Positions 9,807 through 19,199 of a stretch of DNA of 64,000 bases are shown here, in pieces (position 1 is the stretch's first letter; the number at the start of each line of letters is the position of its first letter). Source of the DNA: Agrilactobacillus yilanensis (lineage in GTDB: Bacteria; Bacillota; Bacilli; Lactobacillales; Lactobacillaceae); assembly GCF_003946725.1 (NCBI RefSeq), contig NZ_RHOY01000001.1:124001-188000 (forward strand). Direction: 5' to 3'. A program made the translations under genes and the position numbers. The notes below the pieces were generated by a model. The model saw only the letters and a program-made list of their open reading frames with translations, had not been told where the DNA came from and ran no database searches.

Positions 9807-10649
9807 TTAACGTTCATAAGGATATTTTAAACCGCTACCATCTAAATACCAAGGTACTTTTCTAAAACGTCTCCGATAAATTACCAAAATAATGGCAATG
9901 AGCACTAAAATAATAGATAACATTTGCGAAACTCGAATCGGCCCTAACATCAGACTATCCGTTCGCAAACCTTCAATAACACTGCGACCCAGGCCATACC
10001 AAATCACATAGCTTAAAACGACCTCACCTTGTTTAAATAAATGTACCCGGTGTCGTAAAGACATGATGATGATAAAGCCCAGTAACGTCCACAAAGATTC
10101 ATACAAAAATGTCGGTTGCCGATAAGCACCCTGAATCCACATCTGATCAATTATAAATTTAGGCAAGTGTAAATTCTGTAGAAAATCTAAAGTTACTTTA
10201 CCGCCAAAAGCCTCTTGATTCATAAAATTGCCCCATCGACCTAGCGATTGAGCGATTAAAACAGCTGGTGCCAAAATATCTAATAACAGCCAAACCGGAA
10301 TCATTCGGTTGTGGCAAAAGACAATAATTACCAATACTGCAGCAATTAAACCACCATAAATGGCAATCCCGCCATTCCAAATTTTAATAATATCGCCTAA
10401 GTTCTGTGAATAATAACGCCACTCAAAAGCCACGTAATAAAGCCGAGCGCCAATGAAAGAAATTGGCAACATCCACAAAATTAAATCGACAATATCATCC
10501 GCCATAATTTGACGTCTAGGTGCCTCACGCATCGTTAAGATAGCCGCAAGCACGACCCCTGCTGTGATGATTAAACCATACCAGCGAACGCTAAACGGCC
10601 CTAACTGAAAGGCTACTGGATTAATTGCGCCTAAAACAAAATTTGCCAA
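9807..10649 (-). CDS. lgt: Prolipoprotein diacylglyceryl transferase
   Basis: Membrane enzyme that transfers a diacylglyceryl group from phosphatidylglycerol to the lipobox cysteine of prolipoproteins such as PstS in this window. The 280 residues contain about seven transmembrane segments and the family signature [14 protein letters not shown] near residue 140. The start is TTG (10649) with AGAGAGG eight bases upstream; no ATG is available that keeps the N-terminal membrane segment. It follows hprK by 16 bases. Confidence 0.96.
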   Translation of the reverse strand: MANFVLGAINPVAFQLGPFSVRWYGLIITAGVVLAAILTMREAPRRQIMADDIVDLILWMLPISFIGARLYYVAFEWRYYSQNLGDIIKIWNGGIAIYGGLIAAVLVIIVFCHNRMIPVWLLLDILAPAVLIAQSLGRWGNFMNQEAFGGKVTLDFLQNLHLPKFIIDQMWIQGAYRQPTFLYESLWTLLGFIIIMSLRHRVHLFKQGEVVLSYVIWYGLGRSVIEGLRTDSLMLGPIRVSQMLSIILVLIAIILVIYRRRFRKVPWYLDGSGLKYPYER

Positions 10650-10664
10650 AATTTGCCTCTCTAA

Positions 10665-11612
10665 CTAAGCATTTGGTTCATCAACACCATTTTGCTCGAT
10701 TAACTTATTTAAATTTGCTTCAAAAACCTTAGTTGCATCATAACCCATAGATTTCGCTCTAAAATTCATCGCCGCCACTTCAATAATAATGGCTAAATTC
10801 CGACCAACTTTAACCGGTACTGTGATTTTAGGAACCGCAACATCAAAAATCTGCTGCTGCTGCTCACCAGAACCTAAGCGATCGTAACTCTTATCCGGAG
10901 ACCAATTCTCCAAATGTACAATCAAGTCGATTGGTGTAAACTCACGGACAGCACCCGCACCAAACAAATTCATGATATCAATAATTCCAATGCCTCGGAT
11001 TTCTAATAGATGCCGTAGAATCAAAGGTGCCTCTCCGATAACCGTTTGCTCATCTTGCTGGTATACATCTACCCGATCATCAGCAATTAAACGATGCCCC
11101 CGTTGAACCAGTTCCAAAGCGGTTTCACTTTTACCAACACCGGAGTCTCCTGTAATCATTACGCCGACCCCATAGATATCCACTAAAACGCCATGAATAG
11201 ATTGCCGCTTTGCCAATTGCTGATCCAAGTATTCAGTCAGTAAGCTTGCCAAACGCGTTGTTGGCAGTTTAGAGCGTAAAATTGGGACATGATTCTTTTC
11301 ACAAGCTTGAACCATTTCTTTTGGAATATCTAATTCTCTAGAAACTAAAAACATCGGTGTTTCCGGACTAGCCATCTGCGTTAAAACAACCAATCGCTCT
11401 TCACTCGTCATATTATTAGAAAACGAAATTTCAGTCATACCAAATAACTGAATCCGTTCTTTTGGATAAAATTTGAAATATCCGGTTAATTCTAGGCCTG
11501 GTCGAGAAATATCACTAATCGTAACAAATCTTTTATCTAAATAGTCCTCACCAGAATAAATCGTCAAATTAGTTGCTTTTGCTAATTGTGCAACGCTTAC
11601 TTTATCAGTCAA
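10665..11612 (-). CDS. hprK: HPr kinase/phosphorylase
   Basis: Bifunctional sensor that phosphorylates and dephosphorylates Ser46 of HPr, controlling CcpA-dependent catabolite repression. Walker A is GDSGVGKSETALEL, followed by the HPrK signature RGHRLIADDRVD and the C-terminal LLEIRGIGIID stretch. A TTG at 11630 is in frame, but it forms part of the GAGGGG ribosome binding site. I therefore chose the TTG at 11612, giving 315 residues and an N-terminus (LTDKVSVAQL) like family members. It is first in the hprK-lgt-gpsA-galU-like operon. Confidence 0.93.
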   Translation of the reverse strand: MTDKVSVAQLAKATNLTIYSGEDYLDKRFVTISDISRPGLELTGYFKFYPKERIQLFGMTEISFSNNMTSEERLVVLTQMASPETPMFLVSRELDIPKEMVQACEKNHVPILRSKLPTTRLASLLTEYLDQQLAKRQSIHGVLVDIYGVGVMITGDSGVGKSETALELVQRGHRLIADDRVDVYQQDEQTVIGEAPLILRHLLEIRGIGIIDIMNLFGAGAVREFTPIDLIVHLENWSPDKSYDRLGSGEQQQQIFDVAVPKITVPVKVGRNLAIIIEVAAMNFRAKSMGYDATKVFEANLNKLIEQNGVDEPNA

Positions 11613-11654
11613 TGTACGTTTACCCCTCAACTTTTTTATAGCTCTGTTATAGCT

Positions 11655-11683
11655 ATAATGCTATAAAAAAAGCCTTCCGTCAA
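11655..11683 (-). promoter_or_regulatory. hprK operon promoter
   Basis: TTGACG (11678-11683) and CATTAT (11655-11660) are 17 bases apart on the minus strand, about 45 bases above the hprK start. The -35 overlaps the stem of the preceding terminator. Confidence 0.6.
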
Positions 11684-11708
11684 TCCATATTCAGATTTTC
11701 AGAAGACT
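11664..11708 (-). terminator. Terminator of the liaX-pspC operon
   Basis: AGTCTTCTG / CGGAAGGCT (11671-11679 with 11700-11708) forms a 9-bp stem with G-T pairs and a 20-base loop, followed on the minus strand by a run of T. It separates the PspC unit from hprK. Confidence 0.7.
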
Positions 11709-11836
11709 CTTTATTAAGTTTTATACTGTACCTATCTTCTATCAAAATTAAGCTAGGTTTTTTAGAAAAAAACTAAATTAAATTATATGAACTGAGTGTT
11801 TTAGTATCATCACCCAGAGAATTGATGTAACTTAAC

Positions 11837-12145
11837 TTAAAAATCATTCCAATTATCATCATCTTTGTGTGTCGTTTGGTCCGTAATATCCTTACGTGTT
11901 TGGCGACTGCTAGAACGCATCTGCTCTCTAGCTTGTCGATGGTGGTGTCGTTGTGCCTCACGTTCATAGTGCTGACGACGACGTGTCCCACGACTACAAA
12001 TTAGCCAGAGGATACCAGCGATGATAATTACCGGTAAAACAAAGCGCAGTAACGTTAACAACAGTGCTCCGAAACCAAATAAAATTGCGACCACTAAGAC
12101 GATAAACAAAGGTACTAGTAACAAGAGCACTAAACAAGTTAACAT
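11837..12145 (-). CDS. Small membrane protein with acidic tail, third gene of LiaX-like operon
   Basis: A 102-residue protein: two strongly hydrophobic segments (roughly residues 2-25 and 31-50), then a basic, His-rich stretch and an acidic C-terminus ending in DDDNWNDF. Its ATG overlaps the stop of the PspC gene (TAATG) with GGAGTGAG upstream, so translation is coupled. The last 20 or so residues resemble those of the PspC protein (RKDITD...DNWNDF against RKDVTD...DDWSEF). The position matches the third gene of enterococcal liaXYZ, but the hydrophobic pattern is not the four-helix holin type of LiaZ. Function unknown; envelope stress is inferred from context. Confidence 0.72.
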   Translation of the reverse strand: MLTCLVLLLLVPLFIVLVVAILFGFGALLLTLLRFVLPVIIIAGILWLICSRGTRRRQHYEREAQRHHHRQAREQMRSSSRQTRKDITDQTTHKDDDNWNDF

Positions 12146-12444
12146 TAAAACTCACTCCAATCATCACTGTCTTTACGAGACGAATCAGTGACGTCTTTTC
12201 GAGGCCGTTTCTTAGAACTACTGCTACTATTATTATTTGAGCTATATGCTCTTGAAGAAGCATCCGGCATAACTAACATCAAAATTAGATAAACCAAGAT
12301 TCCTGGAAAACCGGTTGAGAAGAATGAAATCACTACGAAAATAATTCTAACAACCGTCGGATCCCAACCAAAATATTCTGCAATACCACCTAATACACCT
12401 GCAAATACGGCATTATTAGACTTTGCTAATTTTTTCTTTGCCAT
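12145..12444 (-). CDS. PspC-domain membrane protein (LiaY-like)
   Basis: A 99-residue protein with an N-terminal PspC domain (NNAVFAGVLGGIAEYFGWDP, then a transmembrane helix FVVISFFSTGFPGILVYLILML), a Ser-rich linker and an acidic tail ending SDDWSEF. PspC-domain proteins sense or buffer membrane stress. A TTG at 12459 is in frame but belongs to the GGAGG ribosome binding site; the ATG at 12444 is correctly spaced. It lies between the LiaX-like gene (24 bases) and the small membrane gene (1-base overlap), the order of enterococcal liaXY. Confidence 0.88.
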   Translation of the reverse strand: MAKKKLAKSNNAVFAGVLGGIAEYFGWDPTVVRIIFVVISFFSTGFPGILVYLILMLVMPDASSRAYSSNNNSSSSSKKRPRKDVTDSSRKDSDDWSEF

Positions 12445-12468
12445 AGTAAATTCCTCCAAAGTATCAAA

Positions 12469-13905
12469 CTAATCGTTGTTTGTATCTTTTAATAAAACAT
12501 TACCAGCTGTTGTTGCCAACGTAATAATCGCTGGATCTTCTTGGTTGCCTCTTTCTAAAGTCGCATACTTCAAATTGCCTTCATCAGATTCACCATAATT
12601 TACATTGCTCAACCGATTTTTAACTTGGCTGAAGCGTGTCTTAGCAGTCACTCGTAATGGTAAAGTTTGTGGTACTGCTAATTTCACATTGCCATTCACT
12701 GAATTGGCAACAAATTTATGCAATTCATCATTTAAAACTGTACCCCGGACTTCACCGTTAACCGTTGTGAATTGGCCCGTATGCATATCTGCTGAAATAA
12801 CAACATTGCCGTTAACCGTTGCTAAAACACTGTCCACAACTCGACCGCCTTTAACAATCACGTCTCCGTTAACATTTTCAGCTTCTAGATATGTTAAAGC
12901 TGTATTGTTAAACTTCAAATTACCATTCGCTGTTTTGGCATAAAAATCACTGCTATTCAAATCATTAACTTTCAAATTACCATTTAACATTTTAACACTA
13001 ACATGTTCATAGCTATGTTTTGGTAAATAAATTGTCAAATCAGCCTTGACCCGTTTATTAGGTACTTGGAATACAAATCTGTCTTCAGAAACATCAATAT
13101 TTGACCGGCTTAAGAAAGCATCAAACGGTGTTTCTTCACTCATTGTGCCAAATAATTTTACTTTTGCTTCAACAGCGATATTGTCATTTTCAGAAGGTTC
13201 AATTTTCACAGAACCATTCGCTACTTTAATATCAACTAATTTTGCATGGTTATTTTCATATAAGAATTGATGTTCAAAGTCAGCTGTTGCCAAGCCAGGC
13301 ACCTTAACATTGATATCTTTCCAATCTACATTGTCCATCAATGTGCTAACTGAATCCTTAACAAAAGAACCTACTTGACTGCTGGCATCTGTAATTCGTT
13401 TTGTAAATTCAGATAAAGTACTACCCGCATTTTGTTTCCAATTTTCAGAAAAATCTTCGAAAGAATAGTCTGGATCTTCACCTAAATCAGCTTGTAAATC
13501 TTTGATCTTTTCAGTAATTTCGTGTTTTTGTGCGACAACTTTATCACGCGTTTGATTTAAATCATTAACTCGTTGCTTCAGATTTGTGCGTTCCTCAATC
13601 TTGTTATCTGTCAAACCTTCAAGATCTTCCATTGTATCTAAAACTGTAATTTGTTCCTTAGCAGCTTGAATTTGATGGTTGATCGAATTCAATTGTTCAT
13701 CTAGTTCTGTACGTTTCAGCTTTAAATCATTCAAGTGGTTGTATTCTTCTTTATTTTCATCACTATCCGTAACTTCTTCAACTGAGTCAGCCGCAAGATT
13801 ATCATCTGTGCCGTTTTTTTCTAGATTTTCTAACAATACTAAGGCCTCTTCAGAAGAAATAATGCCTTTTTTAACTAGGTCAAGAATTCTTTGTCTTTCA
13901 TTCAT
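12469..13905 (-). CDS. LiaX-like DUF4097 envelope-stress protein
   Basis: A 478-residue protein with three parts: an N-terminal SHOCT-like helix pair (ERQRILDLVKKGIISSEEAL), a charged coiled coil (about residues 50-150), and a C-terminal DUF4097 beta-solenoid (about 210-478) with repeated VNGNV/ANGNL rungs. This matches enterococcal LiaX, a surface-associated sensor of antimicrobial peptides that controls the Lia response, and the next gene is PspC-like as in liaXYZ. No signal peptide is visible, as in LiaX. ATG with TGGAGG. The LiaFSR regulators are not in the window. The functional link is inferred from architecture and gene order. Confidence 0.8.
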   Translation of the reverse strand: MNERQRILDLVKKGIISSEEALVLLENLEKNGTDDNLAADSVEEVTDSDENKEEYNHLNDLKLKRTELDEQLNSINHQIQAAKEQITVLDTMEDLEGLTDNKIEERTNLKQRVNDLNQTRDKVVAQKHEITEKIKDLQADLGEDPDYSFEDFSENWKQNAGSTLSEFTKRITDASSQVGSFVKDSVSTLMDNVDWKDINVKVPGLATADFEHQFLYENNHAKLVDIKVANGSVKIEPSENDNIAVEAKVKLFGTMSEETPFDAFLSRSNIDVSEDRFVFQVPNKRVKADLTIYLPKHSYEHVSVKMLNGNLKVNDLNSSDFYAKTANGNLKFNNTALTYLEAENVNGDVIVKGGRVVDSVLATVNGNVVISADMHTGQFTTVNGEVRGTVLNDELHKFVANSVNGNVKLAVPQTLPLRVTAKTRFSQVKNRLSNVNYGESDEGNLKYATLERGNQEDPAIITLATTAGNVLLKDTNND

Positions 13906-14035
13906 AGGGAATAGCCTCCATTAAATTACTATCTCGTATTTCATTACTCCTTTATTATGAAGGTTCAGCCAAATAAATGCATAGGGCCAAAGGTTGATTT
14001 TAAATTAGGTATATGAGCTTAAATCCTTCTAAGTA

Positions 14036-14119
14036 CAAAAAAACAAGGTCCAAACAGTTAGGCATTATTTCCAGATTATAACCATCTAGAAATATTAACC
14101 TAATGATTGACCTTGTTTT
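14036..14119 (-). terminator. Long branched hairpin terminator of the pst-phoU operon
   Basis: Three nested stems: AAACAAGGTC/GACCTTGTTT (14042-14051 with 14110-14119), TTAGG/CCTAA, and an inner 11-bp stem TATTTCTAGAT/ATCTGGAAATA. On the minus strand the outer stem runs into seven T, and plus-strand T residues also flank it, so it may work in both directions. Confidence 0.85.
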
Positions 14120-14138
14120 TAATGATTAATAACTTAAA

Positions 14139-14813
14139 TTATAGCGTTTCGTTGAGATTCGTATTTAATTCAACGATTTTACCTGTCTTCAAGTAAACGA
14201 TCCATTCACAAATATTTGTAACATAATCCCCAATACGTTCCAAATATGAAGCAACCAACAAATAATCCATATTGCCCACAACTGTGCTTGGATCATGCTG
14301 CGTTTCTTGAACACAAGCCTTATAAATTTTATCTGAATATCGATCAATTTCTCGATCAATATTTGCAATCTCTAAAGCTCTAGTCTCGTCTTCTTTAACG
14401 TAAGCGTCTAAGATAGCTTCACCCATCTTCTTAACAACTTCTGCCATATCCGCAATATCTTTTTCAATTGCTGGCACTCGGCGATTACCTTTAACCCGAA
14501 TTGTAGATTTCCCGATACTTACGGCGTGATCACCCATACGTTCCAAATCAGAACTAGCTTTCATCACCGTAACGATCATTCTCAGATCTGAAGTGACTGG
14601 TTGCTGCAAGGCAATCATTTCAAAAGAGCGTTGTTCTAAATCAACTTCACGCTTGTTAATCTGTTTATCACTTTCGATAACTTCTCGAGCTAAGTTTTTA
14701 TCGTGATCGATAAATGCCCGTACAGATTTGTAGATAGCCTCATTAACCATCATACCCATTTCTGAAAAACGTACGTGCAATTCGTTTAATTCATCTTCAA
14801 AAATTTGTCGCAT
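14139..14813 (-). CDS. phoU: Phosphate signalling complex protein PhoU
   Basis: A 224-residue all-helical protein with two PhoU repeats, each with a metal-binding E/DxxxD pattern (for example SDLERMGDHAVSIG and ASYLERIGDYVTNI). PhoU binds the Pst transporter and the PAS domain of PhoR and damps the phosphate-starvation signal when phosphate is plentiful. It is the last gene of pstSCAB1B2-phoU, 15 bases after pstB2, and is followed by a strong terminator. The ATG is preceded by GAGGGGG. Confidence 0.96.
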   Translation of the reverse strand: MRQIFEDELNELHVRFSEMGMMVNEAIYKSVRAFIDHDKNLAREVIESDKQINKREVDLEQRSFEMIALQQPVTSDLRMIVTVMKASSDLERMGDHAVSIGKSTIRVKGNRRVPAIEKDIADMAEVVKKMGEAILDAYVKEDETRALEIANIDREIDRYSDKIYKACVQETQHDPSTVVGNMDYLLVASYLERIGDYVTNICEWIVYLKTGKIVELNTNLNETL

Positions 14814-14828
14814 TCAATAATGCCCCCT

Positions 14829-15596
14829 CTACCCAAAACGACCTGAAATGTAGTCTTCCGTCTCTTTTTCTTTCGGATTCAAGAAAATTGTCCGTGTATC
14901 CGCGTACTCAATTAAATCACCCTGTAAGAAAAAGGCGGTTCTATCCGAAATACGAGACGCCTGCTGCATATTGTGTGTCACCAATATAATCGTATATTCA
15001 TCCTTTAATTCTAATAGCATATTTTCAATTTGGCCACTAGAAATTGGATCTAAGGCACTGGTTGGTTCATCCAACAAAATAACATCTGGTTTTACCGCTA
15101 ATACTCTGGCAATACATACCCGTTGCTGCTGTCCGCCTGACAACGAGAGTGCACTCTCACTGAGTTTATCCTTAACTGTATCCCAAATAGCTGCCTGACG
15201 CAAACTTGTTTCTACCGCTTCATCTAAAATTCGGCGATCTCGAACGCCTGCTAATCGCAACCCATAAATAACATTATCATAAATTGAAAACGGAAATGGG
15301 TTAGGCTGCTGGAATACCATGCCTACTTCTTTACGAAGTGCTACTGTATCTGTCGAAGGTGCATAAATATTTTTATCATGCAACATTACAGTTCCCGTGA
15401 TTGTTACAGACGGGATTAGATCATTCATCCGATTTAGTGTTCTTAAAAACGTAGATTTACCACATCCAGAAGGGCCAATCAACGCTGTAATCTCATTTTC
15501 ACGAAAGTCCATTGTGATGCCCTTTAATGCTTCGTTACGTCCGTAGAAAAGATGAACGTCTGTTGCCGAGATAATTTCTTTTCTTTCGTCAGCCAA
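14829..15596 (-). CDS. pstB2: Phosphate ABC transporter ATP-binding protein (second copy)
   Basis: A 255-residue ABC ATPase with Walker [10 protein letters not shown] (near residue 41), the Q-loop [15 protein letters not shown], signature [16 protein letters not shown], Walker [14 protein letters not shown] and the switch histidine VTHNMQQ. The PNPF motif in the Q-loop region is typical of PstB. The start is TTG with GGAGGGG. Two tandem pstB genes are common in lactobacilli; the PstA/PstC pair could pair with either. Confidence 0.96.
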   Translation of the reverse strand: MADERKEIISATDVHLFYGRNEALKGITMDFRENEITALIGPSGCGKSTFLRTLNRMNDLIPSVTITGTVMLHDKNIYAPSTDTVALRKEVGMVFQQPNPFPFSIYDNVIYGLRLAGVRDRRILDEAVETSLRQAAIWDTVKDKLSESALSLSGGQQQRVCIARVLAVKPDVILLDEPTSALDPISSGQIENMLLELKDEYTIILVTHNMQQASRISDRTAFFLQGDLIEYADTRTIFLNPKEKETEDYISGRFG

Positions 15597-15608
15597 GTTA
15601 ACCCCTCC

Positions 15609-16418
15609 TTATCCGAAACGTCCAGAAACGTAATCTTCAGTAGCTTGAATTTTAGGCCGTTGAAATACGTTACTTGTGATATCATACTCCAAAACGTTAC
15701 CTAAATGGAAAAATGCTGTATAATCACTAATTCTACCAGCCTGTTGCATATTATGTGTCACAATAATGATCGTGTAGTGATCTTTTAATGATAATAGCGT
15801 GTCTTCTACTGTAGAAGTTGAAATCGGATCTAGTGCACTGGCTGGTTCGTCCAACAATAAAATATCTGGTTTCATTGCGATTGCCCGGGCAATGCAAAGC
15901 CGTTGCTGCTGCCCACCGGATAAGGCTAACGCGCTTTGATCTAATTGATCTTTAACTTGATCCCATAACGCTGCTTGTTTTAGAGTCGTCTCAACCAGTT
16001 CATCTAGCACTTTTTTATTCTTGATACCATTACGTTTCGGTGCAAATGTAATATTATCATAAATAGACTTAGAAAATGGATTTGGCCGTTGAAATACCAT
16101 ACCAATATGTTTACGCATTTCATAAACATTAACACCCTTACCGTTAATGTCAATGTCACGGTACATGATTTTACCATCAACTCTTGTACCTTCGATATTA
16201 TCATTCATCCGATTCAAACTGCGTAAATAAGTGGATTTACCAGAACCAGAAGCCCCAATCAAAGCAGTGATTTTAAAGCGCTCAAATGGTAACGATACAC
16301 CATGAATCGCTTCTGAGGTACCGTAAAAAACATGTAAATCTTCAGTAGATAATGCAATTTCATGTTTTTTAGGATCTAGTTCTTTAATATACCTGTCTTC
16401 ACTTGCGTAATTTTGCAT
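15609..16418 (-). CDS. pstB1: Phosphate ABC transporter ATP-binding protein (first copy)
   Basis: A 269-residue ABC ATPase with Walker A GASGSGKST, Q-loop VFQRPNPFSKSIYDN, signature [16 protein letters not shown], Walker B DILLLDEPASALD and switch region [10 protein letters not shown]. It differs from the adjacent pstB2 throughout, so this is an old duplication rather than a recent repeat. ATG start. It lies 12 bases from both pstA and pstB2, inside the pst operon. Confidence 0.96.
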   Translation of the reverse strand: MQNYASEDRYIKELDPKKHEIALSTEDLHVFYGTSEAIHGVSLPFERFKITALIGASGSGKSTYLRSLNRMNDNIEGTRVDGKIMYRDIDINGKGVNVYEMRKHIGMVFQRPNPFSKSIYDNITFAPKRNGIKNKKVLDELVETTLKQAALWDQVKDQLDQSALALSGGQQQRLCIARAIAMKPDILLLDEPASALDPISTSTVEDTLLSLKDHYTIIIVTHNMQQAGRISDYTAFFHLGNVLEYDITSNVFQRPKIQATEDYVSGRFG

Positions 16419-16430
16419 AAGCTTCTCCTA

Positions 16431-17318
16431 TTACTTAGTTCCGGTCATTTTACGATAAATATGATTCCCGACATAACGGGCACCAAAATTAAAAATTAAT
16501 ACCGCAATAATTAATACTGCTGATGCACCTGCAGATACTTGGCTGGCATCAGGCATAATACCTTCTGAGTTAATTTTCCAGATATGGACTGCTAAAGTTT
16601 CGGCAGGTCTCAACGGGTTTAACGGACTGGCGATATAAAATGGATTCCAATTTGTAAAATCTAATGGTGGTGCACTTTGGCCTGCTGTATAAATTAACGC
16701 AGCGGCTTCCCCAAACACCCGTCCAGCCCCAAGAATCATCCCGGTGATGATCCCCGGCAAAGCTTCTGGAATAATGATTTTCAAAACAGTTTCCCATTTA
16801 GATAATCCTAATGCCAAACCAGCTTCTCTTTGGGAGCCAGAAATAGAGCGTAATGATTCTTCAACGTTACGTGTTAACAGTGGTAAATTAAAAACTGTTA
16901 AAGCCAATGCCCCAGAAAGAATTGAAAAACCCAAACCAGCGCTTATTGAGAATACTAAGAAGCCAAACAAACCAACAACAATTGAAGGTAATGAACTTAA
17001 AATATCAATGGACGTTCTAACTAAATTTGTCAGCCAATTCTTTTTAGCATATTCTGACAAATAAATACCCGCCCCGATTGAAATTGGAATTGAGATCAGC
17101 ATTGATAAAATCAGTAAATAAAATGAGTTAAATAGCTGAATCCCAATACCACCACCACTTTGAAAGCTCTTAGCTGGTGATGTTAAGAAATGCCAACTAA
17201 CGTGAGGTAAGCCATTCCATAGAATGAAAATCAATAAAAAGGCTAAAATTAAAATCATTACACCGGCAATAAAGTATAAGACGCCCGTGGCGATTTTATC
17301 CCATTTTTTCGAATCCAT
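16431..17318 (-). CDS. pstA: Phosphate ABC transporter permease PstA
   Basis: Inner-membrane permease, 295 residues, with about six transmembrane segments and the EAA-type cytoplasmic loop REAGLALGLSKWETV that contacts the ATPase. An in-frame TTG at 17342 lies inside the pstC end and forms part of the ribosome-binding region; the ATG at 17318 has GAGGGGG at good spacing and begins one base after the pstC stop. It pairs with PstC to form the channel. Confidence 0.95.
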   Translation of the reverse strand: MDSKKWDKIATGVLYFIAGVMILILAFLLIFILWNGLPHVSWHFLTSPAKSFQSGGGIGIQLFNSFYLLILSMLISIPISIGAGIYLSEYAKKNWLTNLVRTSIDILSSLPSIVVGLFGFLVFSISAGLGFSILSGALALTVFNLPLLTRNVEESLRSISGSQREAGLALGLSKWETVLKIIIPEALPGIITGMILGAGRVFGEAAALIYTAGQSAPPLDFTNWNPFYIASPLNPLRPAETLAVHIWKINSEGIMPDASQVSAGASAVLIIAVLIFNFGARYVGNHIYRKMTGTK

Positions 17319-17319
17319 A

Positions 17320-18240
17320 TTAGAATTTCCCCCTCTTGGCAATCTTATTGATTACTAAATTAAAGACTAGCGACATCAACAATAGTAACAATGCCAAAGA
17401 CCAAAGGGCGTTATTAGCCGCTGAACCCATAACTGTGTTCCCCATGCCCATTGTTAAGACACTGGTCAAAGTAGACGCTGGTGAAACTAAGTTATGTGGT
17501 AATAAGGCTGCATTCCCGATAACCATCTGAACTGCAAGAGCTTCACCGAATGCACGAGACATCCCAAACACAACCGCTGTAGCTAGTCCTGGTGCAGAAG
17601 ATCTTAAGACAACTTTATAGATTGTCTGCCAGCGTGTTGCGCCTAAAGCTAATGAAGCTTCTCTATAATATCTTGGTACTGCACGTAATGCATCAACAGA
17701 CATTGAGGTTACGGTAGGTAAAATCATAACGAACAAAACAAAGGTCCCTGCTAAGATACCAAAACCAGTACCACCAAAAGTATGCCGTACAAAAGGTACA
17801 ACAACAGATAGACCAATAAAACCATAAACTACAGATGGAATACCCACCAATAATTCTGTGACGGGTTGTAAAATTTTATACCCTTTATTAGGTGAAATTT
17901 CTGTCATAAAAACAGCTGTTGCAATTGCAAAAGGCGTTGCAATAACCGCCGATAAAATAGTTACCGCAAAGGAACCGACAATCATTGGTAAAGCCCCTGC
18001 TTGTGGGCTGCCATGACTATCTGTACTACCTGGATTCCAGATTGTTTTAGATAAGAAATCCCACAGATTAACTTTATTTGAGAAAAAAGTTGCGAGACCT
18101 TTAGAAGCTACAAAATAAAAGATTGAGACAACGACTGTTACAATAATCGCGGTACATACGAAGCTGATTATTCTGCCTCGAAACTCGCTTCTAGTGGCCC
18201 GTGATTTTTTTAAAAGCTTTTCTTTAATTTCATCATTCAT
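17320..18240 (-). CDS. pstC: Phosphate ABC transporter permease PstC
   Basis: Inner-membrane permease, 306 residues, with about six transmembrane helices and the conserved cytoplasmic loop REASLALGATRWQTI. The polar N-terminal 20 residues are cytoplasmic. ATG with AGGAGG eight bases upstream. It is the second gene of the pst operon, 12 bases after pstS. Confidence 0.95.
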   Translation of the reverse strand: MNDEIKEKLLKKSRATRSEFRGRIISFVCTAIIVTVVVSIFYFVASKGLATFFSNKVNLWDFLSKTIWNPGSTDSHGSPQAGALPMIVGSFAVTILSAVIATPFAIATAVFMTEISPNKGYKILQPVTELLVGIPSVVYGFIGLSVVVPFVRHTFGGTGFGILAGTFVLFVMILPTVTSMSVDALRAVPRYYREASLALGATRWQTIYKVVLRSSAPGLATAVVFGMSRAFGEALAVQMVIGNAALLPHNLVSPASTLTSVLTMGMGNTVMGSAANNALWSLALLLLLMSLVFNLVINKIAKRGKF

Positions 18241-18252
18241 TTTAGTCGCCTC

Positions 18253-19116
18253 CTACTTACTTACTTGCAGTTCATCATTCAAGTGACGTGTAACTTCCAT
18301 CTGATTGATCGGAATATATCCTAATTTACTAACGATATTATTCTGAACATCGTCACTCAGCATATGATTAATGAACGTCTTAGTAAGTCCGGTAGGTTCT
18401 CCCTTGGTATACATGTGTTCATAAGACCAGATTTTCCATTTATCAGATTGAACATTTTTATTAGTCGGTTGAACACCGTCTATTGAAATTGTTTTGATTG
18501 AGTTATCAACATAAGCAAAAGCCATATAGCTGATTGCACCGGGTGTGCTGGCGACAATTTGTCGTACCATCCCCGTTGAATCTTGTTCTTGTGTTTGGAG
18601 TACGGTTCTATTTTCCAAAGCCCAGCGTTCGAATGTTACCCGTGTACCTGAACCCTGTGCTCGATTAATTACAACAACAGGTACATTAGGACCGCCGATT
18701 TGCTGCCAATTGGTGATTTCGCCTGTAAAAATACCGATAAGCTGTTTCGTCGTCAAATTATTAATTTTCAAAGACTTATTAATAACTGGCGTAATGCCAA
18801 CAACAGCCACCTTATGATCAGTTAATTTTTTAGCGTCTATACCCTTTTTTTGTTCTGCGTAAAGATCTGAGTTACCAATATCGACAGCGCCTTCTTGGAT
18901 TTGACTCAGACCCGTCCCAGTACCACCGCCCTGAACATTAATAAAATTGCCAGAGTTTGCTTCTGTATAATCTTCACCCACTGCTTCAACTAATGGTTGT
19001 AACGCAGAGGACCCAACGGCGGTGATTGATTGCCCATCAGTACTATTCGCCTGACAAGCCGTTAATGGTAAACCTAAAAATACTAAACCCAACAGTATAA
19101 AGATACGTTTTTTCAA
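18253..19116 (-). CDS. pstS: Phosphate-binding lipoprotein PstS
   Basis: Extracellular phosphate receptor of the Pst transporter, 287 residues. The signal peptide is KKRIFILLGLVFLGLPLTAC with a lipobox ending in Cys; it would be matured by Lgt (encoded at 9.8 kb). Phosphate-binding features include AVGSSALQPLVEA near the N-terminus and NRAQGSGTRVTFE centrally. A GTG at 19137 is in frame but lies before the GGAGG site, so the TTG at 19116 is the better start. First gene of the pst operon, behind phased PhoP boxes. Confidence 0.95.
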   Translation of the reverse strand: MKKRIFILLGLVFLGLPLTACQANSTDGQSITAVGSSALQPLVEAVGEDYTEANSGNFINVQGGGTGTGLSQIQEGAVDIGNSDLYAEQKKGIDAKKLTDHKVAVVGITPVINKSLKINNLTTKQLIGIFTGEITNWQQIGGPNVPVVVINRAQGSGTRVTFERWALENRTVLQTQEQDSTGMVRQIVASTPGAISYMAFAYVDNSIKTISIDGVQPTNKNVQSDKWKIWSYEHMYTKGEPTGLTKTFINHMLSDDVQNNIVSKLGYIPINQMEVTRHLNDELQVSK

Positions 19117-19145
19117 ATTATTTACCTCCGTAAGCACAATAACAT

Positions 19146-19199
19146 ATTGTACTCGACCAATGTAAATTTACGGCCCGACGTTTGTAAAAAAAGTGTAAA
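19146..19199 (-). promoter_or_regulatory. pst operon promoter with three phased PhoP-box repeats
   Basis: TTTACA occurs three times on the minus strand (19194-19199, 19183-19188, 19161-19166), with centres 11 and 22 bases apart, the helical phasing of Bacillus PhoP boxes (TTAACA-like repeats every 11 bases). A -10 TACAAT is at 19146-19151 and there is no good -35, as expected for an activated promoter. The first repeat abuts the phoR stop. Confidence 0.8.

Noticed and set aside
12605-13924. Several plus-strand frames opposite the LiaX-like gene
   Set aside because: Ser/Thr-rich mirror frames of a repetitive solenoid gene, with no ribosome binding sites.
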